Source of the DNA: Alphaproteobacteria bacterium
GTDB lineage: Bacteria; Pseudomonadota; Alphaproteobacteria; SHVZ01
Assembly (NCBI GenBank): GCA_016869285.1
Contig: VGEN01000023.1
Coordinates: 1 to 42,142, forward strand
DNA: 42,142 bases
Direction of reading: 5' to 3'
Position numbers and translations under genes: made by a program. The stretch's first letter is position 1, and the number at the start of each line of letters is the position of its first letter. The notes under the pieces were generated by a model. The model made no database searches, had not been told where the DNA came from, and saw nothing but the letters and a program-made list of their open reading frames with translations. Below are positions 1 through 8,464 of this stretch, one piece after another.

Positions 1-55
1 TTCCACGCCCTTCATCCCTCCGCCCTCTGCCAAAACCGCAAAGAGCTATCTGCTG

Positions 56-121
56 CCGGATTTTTACTCCGGCGCAACCGGACAATCCGGCCGCTTCAGT
101 GAGGGATTTTTGCTCCGGCGC
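56..121. repeat. Short direct repeat with a small hairpin
   Basis: An 18-bp word, GGATTTTTRCTCCGGCGC, occurs at 58-75 and again at 104-121 with one difference (A versus G). The first copy sits in a small inverted repeat (CCGGA at 56-60, TCCGG at 68-72). No gene is visible in 1-277; this repeat and the 8-bp inverted repeat at 152-159/190-197 are all I can point to there. Confidence 0.5.
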
Positions 122-277
122 TTACAACGCGTCCCGCTAACGCAGCTTAGGCGGTTCGGCGTGGTCCTGCGATTCATTCATCATCGGCACCGAACCGATT
201 TTGTGGTGTGAAATGTGGGATGCCCGATTTCCTAGTCGAAAAATACCCTGTAAAAACAAACACTTAATATGGATTAA

Positions 278-367
<90 letters not shown>

Positions 368-431
368 GTCGGGAGCGCGGGTTTACCCCGTCCCCGATAT
401 CGGACGCAAGCAAAGTTCTGGCTCCTTCACG

Positions 432-448
432 GATCGCTGCCAGCGATC
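432..448. repeat. 17-bp palindrome between tRNA-Ser and the FMN dehydrogenase
   Basis: GATCGCTG-c-CAGCGATC is a perfect 8-bp inverted repeat around one base. It lies between the divergent tRNA-Ser and the FMN enzyme gene, so it could be an operator or a small hairpin. There is no T-run beside it, so it is not a typical terminator. The rest of 368-621 shows nothing I can name. Confidence 0.35.
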
Positions 449-621
449 TTCGCCGCCACGCCGGCCCTGGCCGCCTGCTCGACTCAGGTGGCGCGGATTG
501 AGGGAGCTGCTGGGATCGGCCGATGCATGACACGAGCGTAGGGAGTGCAAGGGCCGGCTTTTTTTCGGCGGGAGCTCATTCCGGTCGCGCCATGCCGGAC
601 TGCCGCTTAGGCTATGCATGC

Positions 622-1860
622 ATGACCGACAGCTCTGCGCCCATCGCCCGCGGCCCCGTCGTCGAGCCCCGCTGGAGCGATCTGCGCATGGCGACGTCCG
701 GGCGGTTGGCGCATGCGTGGGACACGGAGGATCTGCGTCGTATCGCGAGGCGGCGCCTGCCGCGGCTGATCTTCGACTATGTCGATGGCGGCGGCGAGAA
801 CGAGATCACGCTCAACCGCAACGTGACCGCCTTCGATCGCATCGGCTTCCGCCCGCGCACGGTCGCCGAGATCGACGGACGGACGCAGTCGGTCTCTTTC
901 TTCGGCCGAGGCTCGGCGGCGCCCTTCGGCATCGGGCCGATGGGCGGCCTTGGCTTTCTGTGGCCGGATGCCGACATCATTGCCGCGAGGCTCGCGGCCA
1001 AAGCCGGCATCCCGCATGTGCTCGCTTCGGGCGCGTCGAACTCGATCGAGCAGGTCGCGGCGGCGGCGCCCGAGGCGCGGCGCTGGTTCCAGCTCTACGT
1101 CTTCCGCGATCCCGGCCTCAACCGGCGCCTGCTCGAACGCGCCGCCGCGGCCGGCTGCGAGGCGCTGGTGGTCACCACCGATACCCAGATCAACGCCAAG
1201 CGCACCCGCGACTTCCGCAACGGCTTCGAGCTGCCGATGCGGTTCACGCCGCGCACGGTCTACGACTTCGCCCGGCGACCGCGTTGGCTGTGGAAGGTCG
1301 CGCGCCGGCACAGTTCCTCGGCGATGGGCAATATGATGTCAGAGATCGGTCCGAACCCGACGGCGGCGAAGGCCGTCGAGTTCTTCAGGACCGAGCGCTC
1401 GCGCAGCGTCGGTTGGGAGGAGCTGAAGATCCTCCGCGATCTCTGGAAAAGGCCGATGCTGATCAAGGGCATCGTCACCGCCGAGGAGACGGCAGGCGCA
1501 GTCGCGCTCGGCGCCGACGGCGTCGTCGTCTCCAACCATGGCGGACGCAATCTCGACGGCACGGTGGCGACGATCGATGCCTTGCCGGAGGTCGTGGCCG
1601 CGGCGTCCGGCCGGCTCACGGTCCTTCTCGACAGCGGCGTCCGCAAGGGCAGCGACGTGGTCAAGGCGCTTGCCCTCGGGGCGCGATGCTGCCTGATCGG
1701 CCGACCCGTCGCCTTTGCGCTGGCGGCGGCGGGCGAGGCCGGCGTCGAGCATGTGCTGGCGATGATCCACGACGAGATCGACCGCGTGCAGGGTCTGCTC
1801 GGCATCACGCGCATGGACCAGCTCGATCCGAGCTTCGTCAGGCTGGATGCCCATCCCTGA
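622..1860 (+). CDS. FMN-dependent alpha-hydroxy-acid dehydrogenase (LldD / glycolate oxidase family)
   Basis: This belongs to the family that oxidises L-2-hydroxy acids such as lactate, glycolate or mandelate to 2-oxo acids using FMN in a TIM barrel. The N-terminal DLRRIARRRLP...DYVDGGGE pattern is typical of the family. The catalytic block SNHGGRNLDG has the active-site His near residue 306 and Arg near 309. The FMN-phosphate region DSGVRKGSDVVKALALGA follows. I chose the ATG at 622 because the codons after it already end mostly in G or C. An ATG at 688, with GGAG ten bases upstream, would give a 390-aa protein closer to the usual family length. The open frame extends to 523, but that part looks non-coding. 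The exact substrate cannot be read from sequence. Confidence 0.9.
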   Translation: MTDSSAPIARGPVVEPRWSDLRMATSGRLAHAWDTEDLRRIARRRLPRLIFDYVDGGGENEITLNRNVTAFDRIGFRPRTVAEIDGRTQSVSFFGRGSAAPFGIGPMGGLGFLWPDADIIAARLAAKAGIPHVLASGASNSIEQVAAAAPEARRWFQLYVFRDPGLNRRLLERAAAAGCEALVVTTDTQINAKRTRDFRNGFELPMRFTPRTVYDFARRPRWLWKVARRHSSSAMGNMMSEIGPNPTAAKAVEFFRTERSRSVGWEELKILRDLWKRPMLIKGIVTAEETAGAVALGADGVVVSNHGGRNLDGTVATIDALPEVVAAASGRLTVLLDSGVRKGSDVVKALALGARCCLIGRPVAFALAAAGEAGVEHVLAMIHDEIDRVQGLLGITRMDQLDPSFVRLDAHP

Positions 1861-1884
1861 GGCCGGGCCGCGGCCGCTCGCCCG

Positions 1885-3054
1885 TCACTCGCATCGCGGG
1901 CCGGCCGATGCGTCCGGACCCGGCGAGGTCGGGCTGAGCGCGTCGAGGAAGGCGACGAGGTCGTCGATCTCGGTATCGCCGAGCTTGAGTGGCGCCAGGA
2001 TCGCCTCGCCGTCACTGTGCAGTCGCTCGGGATCGAAATCGGAATAGTGCCTTACCACCTCGCGCAGCGTGGCGAGGCTGCCGTCATGCATGTAGGGCGC
2101 GGTGCGCGCGACGTCGCGCAGCCCCGGCACACGGAACTCGCCGAAATTGCGATGCTGCGGCTCGACATGGCGGGTGGCGGTGCCAGGCGCAAGATCCGGG
2201 TTGTCGTTCCACGGCCCGAGCAGGGTGTGCCTGCTCGTCCGCAGCGTTCTGATGCCTGCATGGCGACCGCCATCGACGCCGCTCGCGGTGAAGAACGGAA
2301 TGCCGATCGAGTGGAACTCGTCGTTGGTGAAGGCAGAGCCCAGATGGCAGAAGGTGCAATTGCCCTTGCCGACGAAGAGGCGGATGCCGCGCTGGGCGGC
2401 GACTGGCAGCCGGCTCGCCGCCTCGCGGTCGCCGCGTTCGAGCGCGTCGCGGAAGTCGTCGAACGGCGTGCGCGCGCTGCCGATCGTCTCCTGGAAGGCG
2501 GCGAGCGCCTTGGCGGCGTCGATCGAGAGCGCGTCATCATCGACACCGGCGGCGTTGCGGCCGAAGGCGCGCGCATAGCAGGCCGACAGCGTCGCATCGT
2601 CGCGCAGTAGCGTCGCCACCGCGGAGGGCGTGCTCGCGAGCTCGCGCGGATCGAGGATCGGCCGGAGGCTCATGGCCCACAGATTGTCGTGGCCGCCATC
2701 CCAGCCGAACCAGCGGCGGAGGCGTATGTCGAGCAGGCTCGGCGTGTTGCGGTCGAGCGAGGTTCGGCCCTGGCTGCGTGCCCGCGCCTCGCTCCAGCCG
2801 AGCGCCGGATCGTGGCAGCTCGCGCAGGAGAAGCGTCGATCGGGGGAAAGCCGCGTCTCGAAGAACAGCGTGCGCCCGAGCGCAATGGCCTCCGGTTTGC
2901 CGGAGACCCGGTTGCTCGGGTCGGGCGTGAAGGGCGGCGGCCACGGTCCGTGCCGCGCGATCTGCGTCCGCTCGGCGGCGGAGAAGTCGAGGAGCTCGGC
3001 AGTCGCGGCGAGGGGCGCCAGCAGCAGCGCCAGGAGAACGACGATGGGGCGCAT
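1885..3054 (-). CDS. Di-heme cytochrome c peroxidase (MauG/CcpA family), periplasmic
   Basis: The 389-aa product has a Sec signal peptide (about residues 1-19) and two c-type heme sites, C77-x-x-C80-H81 (CASCH) and C233-x-x-C236-H237 (CTFCH). This is the layout of bacterial di-heme cytochrome c peroxidases and MauG-like enzymes, which work in the periplasm. The GWDGGHDNLWAMSL segment and a PYMHDGSLATLREVV segment near the C terminus are typical of the family. Its ATG overlaps the TGA of the upstream small gene (TGATG at 3052-3056), so the two are translationally coupled. The peroxidase versus MauG-like oxidase choice is open. Confidence 0.93.
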   Translation of the reverse strand: MRPIVVLLALLLAPLAATAELLDFSAAERTQIARHGPWPPPFTPDPSNRVSGKPEAIALGRTLFFETRLSPDRRFSCASCHDPALGWSEARARSQGRTSLDRNTPSLLDIRLRRWFGWDGGHDNLWAMSLRPILDPRELASTPSAVATLLRDDATLSACYARAFGRNAAGVDDDALSIDAAKALAAFQETIGSARTPFDDFRDALERGDREAASRLPVAAQRGIRLFVGKGNCTFCHLGSAFTNDEFHSIGIPFFTASGVDGGRHAGIRTLRTSRHTLLGPWNDNPDLAPGTATRHVEPQHRNFGEFRVPGLRDVARTAPYMHDGSLATLREVVRHYSDFDPERLHSDGEAILAPLKLGDTEIDDLVAFLDALSPTSPGPDASAGPRCE

Positions 3055-3425
3055 CAGTCGAGAACGTGCGCTGCCGTCAGCCGCTCGCCGCCGACCTCGA
3101 AGACGAGCTCCCAGCGCCCCGGCATGTGCAGCAGGAGGCCTTCGGCGCGGAAGCTGCCGGGCGACTTGGCAACGACGCTCGGGCGATAGTTCATGCCGTG
3201 GCGATGCGCCGGCATCCAGGCGTCGACGCGCGGCGCCGCGACGCTGGCGCCGTTCCTGGCGCAGACCGCGATCTCGACGGCGAAGGCGGCATTCAGCGGC
3301 GGCGGCGAAGGCACACCGCGGAACAGAAGCACATGCTGCTTCCCTTCGATGCGCGTCGACGGCTCGAGACGGGGCGGCTCGCAGGCCTCGGCCGCGCCGG
3401 CGACGAGAAGTGAGCGGAGGATCAA
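3054..3425 (-). CDS. Small exported YtkA/FixH-like protein, probable TTG start
   Basis: A 123-aa protein is predicted from a TTG at 3425: a short hydrophobic leader (ILRSLLVAGAAEA), then a beta-rich domain. The segment with DAWMPAHRHGMNY and the later PGRWELVFEV resembles YtkA- and FixH-like domains, where a Met/His-rich loop is thought to bind copper or support redox proteins. No ATG or GTG lies between the upstream REP sequence and the leader, and the TTG has AGG about eight bases upstream. The stop overlaps the peroxidase start by one base, which strongly supports a real gene. It probably partners the di-heme peroxidase. The family call is moderate and the start is an inference. Confidence 0.7.
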   Translation of the reverse strand: MILRSLLVAGAAEACEPPRLEPSTRIEGKQHVLLFRGVPSPPPLNAAFAVEIAVCARNGASVAAPRVDAWMPAHRHGMNYRPSVVAKSPGSFRAEGLLLHMPGRWELVFEVGGERLTAAHVLD

Positions 3426-3454
3426 GAACGCGCCTAAGCCGCGAAAAGCGCGCC

Positions 3455-3498
3455 GGCCCCCACCCCAGCCCTCCCCCGGCTCCGCCGGGAGAGGGGGT
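3455..3498. repeat. Solitary REP-like palindrome
   Basis: A GC-rich stretch starting GGCCCCCACCCCAGCCCTCC ends in the hairpin CCCCCGGC-tcc-GCCGGGAGAGG. It matches the two copies between hyuB and hyuA (37041-37079 and 37161-37203) in both the conserved arm and the hairpin. It lies between the amidohydrolase stop and the small exported gene, inside the leftward operon. Confidence 0.75.
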
Positions 3499-3507
3499 GC
3501 AAAAAGG

Positions 3508-4338
3508 CTACTCGCGACGGAGCGCATCGCCGAAGATGGTCTCGCCGTTGCGCCAGGCGATTTTCTCGGCCACATCGCGCGGCATGTCCTCGAGCCAGGC
3601 GCGCGACCATGAGGCATGCTCGACGACATAGTGCCAGCGCTCGGGCACGAAGGTGTCGGTGCCGAGCATGAAACGGTCGGGATGCGCCATGAACAGCGCG
3701 CGCCAGGTCGGATCGACCTTACCGCCGCTGGCGTGATCGGTACGGAAGGCGAGATCGCAACAGAGGTTCTTGTGGCGATCAAGCATGGCACGCACATTGT
3801 CGGGGCGGTCGAAGCCGGAATGCGCCCAGAGGATCCTAGCCTCCGGGTCCTGCCTGAACACGCGCTCGACCGCATCGGCGTCGCCATGCAGATGAAGGAA
3901 CAGCTTTCGCTGCTTGGCCATCTACACCATGCCGCGGACGACCGGCAGGTCGGCATCGGCGCCGTAGACATGGAACTCGCCGATCGCGGCATAGCGGTAC
4001 TTGGCAAGCCGCTCGGAAAGGTAGGTCAGCACCGTCTCGTCGCGAACCCAGGTCGAGACGTCGCTGCGCTTGCGATAGGGGCGCAGCACCGGAATGACGA
4101 TATCCGGCGCGAGCGCGTAGAGCTTCTGCGTGCCTTCGTCGTCGGAGCTCGAGATCATCGCGCGCTTGAGCCCCGCCTGCCGCAGGATCTGGACCGCGCG
4201 CTCGGGCGGCACCGGCGCCCAGGCGTCGTGGCTGTAGTGCAGATGCGCATCGAAGACAGGCAGGATTTCGGCAGCGTGCCCAGGCGCCGGTGCTGCGAGG
4301 ATCGTCAGCGCCGCCGTCAAGATCAGAGCTGCTCGCAT
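3508..4338 (-). pseudogene. Exported amidohydrolase-family protein interrupted by an in-frame TAG
   Basis: The reading frame from ATG 4338 starts with a signal peptide (about 1-22) and the metal-binding DAHLHY motif (His32, His34). It stops at TAG (3922-3924) after residue 138. The same frame resumes directly with ATG AAG-type sequence reading MAKQRKLFLHLHGD, followed by further amidohydrolase blocks (WAHSGF, LGTDTF), and ends at 3508. The two halves (4338-3922 and 3921-3508) join without gap or shift into a normal 276-codon protein, so a single GAG or CAG to TAG change is the simplest explanation. The TAG is followed immediately by ATG, so the second half could be re-initiated. It heads an operon with the YtkA-like protein and di-heme peroxidase. 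A sequencing error cannot be excluded. Confidence 0.85.
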
Positions 4339-4403
4339 CGTCGCCGCCTCCTGTCGTTTCGATCATACAGGGACCAAGCGACCTAAACGAGCGCCTCGGC
4401 AGG

Positions 4404-5252
4404 CTAGGCGGCGATCACCGCTTCGCCCCTGATCACGGTCCGCCGGACGACGCGAGGTTCCGCCGCCGGATCGTACTCGGTGCCGCGATGGACGGTGGCA
4501 CGGTTGTCCCACATCACGAGGTCGCCCGCCTGCCACACATGCTCGTAGACGAAGCGCGGCTCGGTCGCGTGGTTCATGATCCGCTCGATCAGGCCGAGGC
4601 TTTCGAGCGGCGGCAGGCCGAGGATCTCCTGGCCGTGGCTGCCGAGATAGATCGCCTTCCGTCCCGTCGGCGGATGCAGCCGGACCAGCGGCTGCACCAC
4701 CGGTGGCCGAGCCTTCTTCTGCGCCTCGGTCATCGCGTAGCCGGCCTTGAGCCGCGAGATCGCGAGGTCATGGCGCACGCGCAGCCCCGAGAAGCGCGCC
4801 TGCTCGGCCGGCGCCAGCGCCTCGTAGGCGCCGATCATGTCGGCGAACATGGTGTGACCGCCGCGCCGCGGCACCTGCTCGCCATAAAGGATCGTCGCCA
4901 GCGCCGGCATCTCCTGCCATGAGGCATCGGTGTGCCAGAACAAGGTGCCGCGATCGGGGTGCACGGCGTTCGGCTTGCCGTCCGCCCCGATATTGGAGAG
5001 CTCGAAAATCTCCGGATGCGCCGCCTTGTGATACTCGTTCAGCACATGCACTTCGAGATCGCCGAAAGCGCGGCTGAACTCGACATGCGCGGCCGGGGAC
5101 AGCGCTTGCCCTCGGATGACGAGGAGGCGGTGCCGGCCGAAGGCATCGTGCAGACGGTCGTGCGTCTCATCGTCGAGCGGGCGCGAAAGGTCGATGCCGG
5201 CGGCCTCGACGCCGAAGTCGCCCTTGAGCGCCCTGAAGGTCAGTCCGGGCAT
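4404..5252 (-). CDS. TauD/TfdA-family Fe(II)/2-oxoglutarate dioxygenase
   Basis: This 282-aa protein carries the facial triad of the family: His107-x-Asp109 in FWHTDASW and a distal His near 255 in TVHRG. The 2-oxoglutarate-binding Arg is near 270 in VVRRTVIRG. Such enzymes hydroxylate taurine, 2,4-D or other small acids, with succinate and CO2 as by-products. I placed the start at ATG 5252 because AAGGG lies nine bases upstream and the protein then begins MPGLTFRALKG, as in TauD homologues; an open frame extends to 5378 but looks untranslated. It is transcribed away from the FAD dehydrogenase, sharing a 179-bp promoter region. The substrate is unknown; the taurine-specific neighbours tauABC are absent. 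Confidence 0.92.
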   Translation of the reverse strand: MPGLTFRALKGDFGVEAAGIDLSRPLDDETHDRLHDAFGRHRLLVIRGQALSPAAHVEFSRAFGDLEVHVLNEYHKAAHPEIFELSNIGADGKPNAVHPDRGTLFWHTDASWQEMPALATILYGEQVPRRGGHTMFADMIGAYEALAPAEQARFSGLRVRHDLAISRLKAGYAMTEAQKKARPPVVQPLVRLHPPTGRKAIYLGSHGQEILGLPPLESLGLIERIMNHATEPRFVYEHVWQAGDLVMWDNRATVHRGTEYDPAAEPRVVRRTVIRGEAVIAA

Positions 5253-5431
5253 TGGACATACCCTTTCGCGCCGGAACCCCCGCTCCGCTTGAAGGAGAGG
5301 GCGCGCGCCGCCGCCGGGTCGACAGCGAGCGGCGCGAGAAAGGGCGGGCGTTGCATGGCCGCAGTTTGCGCCCTTCACAGGTGCGGAGCCAGCGCGATCC
5401 GGGGCAGGATGGCAGGCACCGGGGAGGGGAC

Positions 5432-7090
5432 ATGGCCGAGACCTTTGATGCCGTCGTCGTCGGTGGCGGTCTCGCCGGACTGGTCGCCGCCTGCGAGCTT
5501 GGCGATCGCGGCAAGCGCGTTGCCATCGTCGACCAGGAAGGGCCGAACTCGCTCGGCGGTCAGGCCTTCTGGTCGCTGGGCGGACTCTTCATGGTCGATA
5601 CGCCCGAGCAGCGCCGGCTCGGCATCAGGGACAGCCGCGACCTTGCGCTCTCCGATTGGCTCGGCTCGGCGCAGTTCGACCGGGCCGAGGACGAATGGCC
5701 GCGACGCTGCGCCGAAGCCTATGTCGACTTCGCCGCCGGCGAGATGCGTTCCTGGCTGCACGGTCTCGGGCTCCGCTGGTTCCCGGTCGTCGGCTGGGCC
5801 GAACGCGGCGGCGCGCTTGGCAGCGGGCACGGCAATTCGGTGCCGCGCTTCCATCTGACCTGGGGGACCGGACCGGGCGTGCTGGAGCCTTTCGAGCGGC
5901 GCATCCGTGCCCATGTCGCGAGCGGCCGCGTCGAGCTTCGCTTCCGCCACCGCGTCGATCGCCTGATCCGCGGCAACGGCCGCATCTCCGGCGTCGCCGG
6001 CAGCCTGCTCGAGGCCTCGATGCAGGCGCGCGGCGAAAGAACCAGCCGCACCGTTGTCGGCGACTTCGAGCTTGCTGCCGGCGCGGTTCTGGTGACCTCA
6101 GGCGGCATCGGCGGCGACCCGGAACTCGTCCGCCGCAACTGGCCGGTCGAGCGCCTGGGAGCGGCGCCGAGGACCATGGTTGCGGGCGTGCCGCACCATG
6201 TCGACGGCCGCATGCTGGCGATCGCGCATGCCGGCGGCGGCGCACTCATCAACACCGACCGCATGTGGCACTACACCGAAGGCGTCAGGAACTGGGCACC
6301 GATCTGGTCGGATCACGGCATCCGCATCCTGCCCGGCCCGTCCTCGCTGTGGTTCGATGCCAAAGGCGAGCGGCTGGAGGCGCCTTGCCTGCCGGGCTTC
6401 GACACGCTCTCGACGCTGAAACGCATCCTCTCGACCGGCTACGACTACTCCTGGTTCGTGTTGAACCAGTCGATCATCAAGAAGGAGTTTGCGCTCTCGG
6501 GCTCCGAGCAGAATCCGGATATGACCTCGAAGAGCTGGCTCGCGGTTCTCAAGAACCGGCGCGGCGCCCGTGCGCCGGCTCCGGTCGAGGCGTTCAAGCA
6601 GCATGGCGAGGACTTCATTGTTTGCGACACGCTGGATGATCTGGTGCGCGGCATGAACCGGCTCGCCGGCGGCGAGTTGATCGAGTATGCGCGGCTGAAG
6701 GCGCAGATCGAGGCACGCGACCGGCAGATCGCCAACCCCTTCGCCAAGGACGCACAGATCGTCGCGATCCATGGCAGCCGCCGCTATTTCGGCGACAAGC
6801 TTTCGCGTACGGCGTCGCCGCATCGGATTCTCGACCCGAAGCATGGCCCGCTGATCGCTGTCCGGCTCCACATCCTCACGCGCAAGACCCTCGGCGGGCT
6901 GCACACGAACCTGGATGGCCAGGCGCTCGATTCGCACGGAATGCCGGTTCCCGGCCTCTATGCGGCGGGCGAGGTCGCCGGGTTCGGTGGCGGCGGCTAT
7001 CACGGATACAACGCGTTGGAGGGCACTTTCCTCGGCGGTTGCCTCTGCTTCGGACGACGCACCGGCCGGCATGCGGCATCGATGCTATAG
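5432..7090 (+). CDS. FAD-binding dehydrogenase (fumarate reductase / KstD-like flavoprotein)
   Basis: The 552-aa protein opens with an FAD Rossmann fold (VVVGGGLAGL, residues 8-17, then VAIVDQEG). It closes with the second FAD-contact block GLYAAGEVAGFGGGGYHGYN. This pattern belongs to the fumarate reductase/ketosteroid dehydrogenase superfamily, often annotated simply as FAD-binding dehydrogenase. The start at 5432 has a strong ribosome site, GGGGAGGGGA, immediately upstream; the longer frame from 5252 is rejected. It leads a rightward group with a small lipoprotein and a BaiN-like flavoprotein. The electron acceptor and substrate are not deducible. Confidence 0.9.
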   Translation: MAETFDAVVVGGGLAGLVAACELGDRGKRVAIVDQEGPNSLGGQAFWSLGGLFMVDTPEQRRLGIRDSRDLALSDWLGSAQFDRAEDEWPRRCAEAYVDFAAGEMRSWLHGLGLRWFPVVGWAERGGALGSGHGNSVPRFHLTWGTGPGVLEPFERRIRAHVASGRVELRFRHRVDRLIRGNGRISGVAGSLLEASMQARGERTSRTVVGDFELAAGAVLVTSGGIGGDPELVRRNWPVERLGAAPRTMVAGVPHHVDGRMLAIAHAGGGALINTDRMWHYTEGVRNWAPIWSDHGIRILPGPSSLWFDAKGERLEAPCLPGFDTLSTLKRILSTGYDYSWFVLNQSIIKKEFALSGSEQNPDMTSKSWLAVLKNRRGARAPAPVEAFKQHGEDFIVCDTLDDLVRGMNRLAGGELIEYARLKAQIEARDRQIANPFAKDAQIVAIHGSRRYFGDKLSRTASPHRILDPKHGPLIAVRLHILTRKTLGGLHTNLDGQALDSHGMPVPGLYAAGEVAGFGGGGYHGYNALEGTFLGGCLCFGRRTGRHAASML

Positions 7091-7097
7091 AGAGGCG

Positions 7098-7274
7098 ATG
7101 CGTCGCATCCTCTGCCGCCCAGCCGCTCTCGTCTTGATTGCCGTCTCGCTCTCCGGCTGCGGGCTTGCTGCGGCGCCCTGCCGGATGGTCTCGGCCGTGG
7201 TCAAGGCGGTGCCCTTCGTCGGGCATCAGGCCGCGGCGCCGACGGACGCCTGCGCCTTCGCCATCGACCCGTGA
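7098..7274 (+). CDS. Small lipoprotein (DUF6726-like)
   Basis: The 58-aa product has a basic N-terminus, a hydrophobic stretch and the lipobox LSGC, predicting a lipid-anchored protein of about 39 residues with two more cysteines. The GLAAAPCRMVSAVVKAVPFVGH...APTDAC pattern resembles a small alphaproteobacterial lipoprotein family that I recall as DUF6726. Its stop codon overlaps the GTG start of the next gene (GTGA at 7271-7274), so the pair is coupled. Function unknown. Confidence 0.75.
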   Translation: MRRILCRPAALVLIAVSLSGCGLAAAPCRMVSAVVKAVPFVGHQAAAPTDACAFAIDP

Positions 7275-8464
7275 GCGTTGTCGTCATCGGCGGCGGGCCG
7301 GCTGGCCTGATGGCGGCCGAGACCCTCGCCGCCGCCGGCCGCAAGGTCACGGTCTACGAACGCATGGCGACGCCCGGGCGGAAGCTGCTGATCGCCGGGC
7401 GCGGCGGCCTCAACCTGACGCATTCCGAGCCTATTGAACATTTCCTTGCGCGCTATGGCGAAGCCGCGTCCTGGCTCCGCCCGATCCTCGAGGCGTTCCC
7501 CCCGTCGGCGCTGATTGCCTGGGCCGAAGGCCTGGGCCAGCCGACCTTCGTCGGTTCCAGCGGGCGCGTCTTCCCGAAGTCGCTCAAGGCATCGCCGCTT
7601 CTTCGCGCCTGGCTTGCGCGGCTGGCAGGCCTCGGCGTCGAACTCAGGACCCGCCATGACTGGCGCGGCTGGAACGAGAGGGGCAACCTCATCTTTGCCG
7701 TCGATGGCAAGGAGATCGAGATCGCACGTCCCGCGGCGACCGTGCTGGCGCTCGGCGGCGCAAGCTGGCCGAAGCTGGGCTCGACCGGCGACTGGGCCAA
7801 CATCCTGTCGGCGCAGGGCGTCGCGGTGACGCGGCTCCGCCCGTCCAATTGCGGTTTCCGTGCCGCCTGGAGCCCAGCCTTTCGCGAACGCTTTTCCGGC
7901 AGCCCGCTGAAGCCCGCCGTCTTTTCCTTCGGTCAGCAACGCGTGCGGGGCGAGGCGGTCATCACCGCGTCGGGCATCGAAGGTGGCGCGGTGTACGCGC
8001 TCTCGGCCGCGTTGCGCGATGCGATCGAAAGCAAGGGTGAGGCGATGCTGGAGATCGATCTGAGCCCGGATGCGGCTCTGGACCGTCTCTGCGCGAAGCT
8101 CGATCGGCCGGCGCGCGGCCAGTCCTTCTCGACCTTCCTTAGGAAATCGGCGCGGCTCTCGCCGGTCGCGATCAACCTGCTGCGCGAGGCGCATGCCGAG
8201 CTTGCCAGGGAGCCGGCGGCGCTGGCAGGGCAGATCAAGGCTGTGAGGATTCCGCTTCTCGGCACCGGGCCGATCGAGCGTGCGATCTCGACCGCCGGCG
8301 GTGTGTCACGCAGCGCCGTCGATGCGCGCCTCGGGCTTCGGACTCTGCCGGATGTCTTCGTCGCCGGCGAAATGCTCGACTGGGAGGCGCCGACCGGCGG
8401 CTACCTGCTGCAGGCGAGTCTTGCAACCGGCGCCGCCGCGGCCAAAGCGATCCTCACGGCCTAG
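7271..8464 (+). CDS. BaiN/HI0933-type NAD(P)/FAD-dependent oxidoreductase (TIGR03862-like)
   Basis: The 397-aa flavoprotein starts with GTG at 7271. The N-terminal FAD fold is VVVIGGGPAGLMAAE, followed by the family hallmark GRKLLIAGRGGLNLTHSE. The C-terminal FAD block is DVFVAGEMLDWEAPTGGYLLQ. These are the signatures of the HI0933/BaiN family, some members of which reduce unsaturated bile-acid intermediates; most have no assigned substrate. It is translationally coupled to the small lipoprotein gene. Its stop lies in CTAG (8461-8464), which also contains the stop of the convergent GlcG-like gene. Confidence 0.9.
   Translation: MSVVVIGGGPAGLMAAETLAAAGRKVTVYERMATPGRKLLIAGRGGLNLTHSEPIEHFLARYGEAASWLRPILEAFPPSALIAWAEGLGQPTFVGSSGRVFPKSLKASPLLRAWLARLAGLGVELRTRHDWRGWNERGNLIFAVDGKEIEIARPAATVLALGGASWPKLGSTGDWANILSAQGVAVTRLRPSNCGFRAAWSPAFRERFSGSPLKPAVFSFGQQRVRGEAVITASGIEGGAVYALSAALRDAIESKGEAMLEIDLSPDAALDRLCAKLDRPARGQSFSTFLRKSARLSPVAINLLREAHAELAREPAALAGQIKAVRIPLLGTGPIERAISTAGGVSRSAVDARLGLRTLPDVFVAGEMLDWEAPTGGYLLQASLATGAAAAKAILTA

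Noticed and set aside
555..580. GCCGGC-TTTTTTT-CGGC as a terminator upstream of the FMN enzyme
   Set aside because: The T-run forms the loop and not the tail, and no gene on the plus strand precedes it.
3054..4007. 317-codon open frame on the minus strand
   Set aside because: The front half is an out-of-frame reading of the amidohydrolase and the REP; only the part from the TTG at 3425 looks like a protein.
5252..5431. Extension of the FAD dehydrogenase and a possible REP at about 5276-5310
   Set aside because: The strong ribosome site at 5421-5430 fixes the start at 5432; the CCCCCGCTCC...GGAGAGGG stretch lacks the conserved REP arm.
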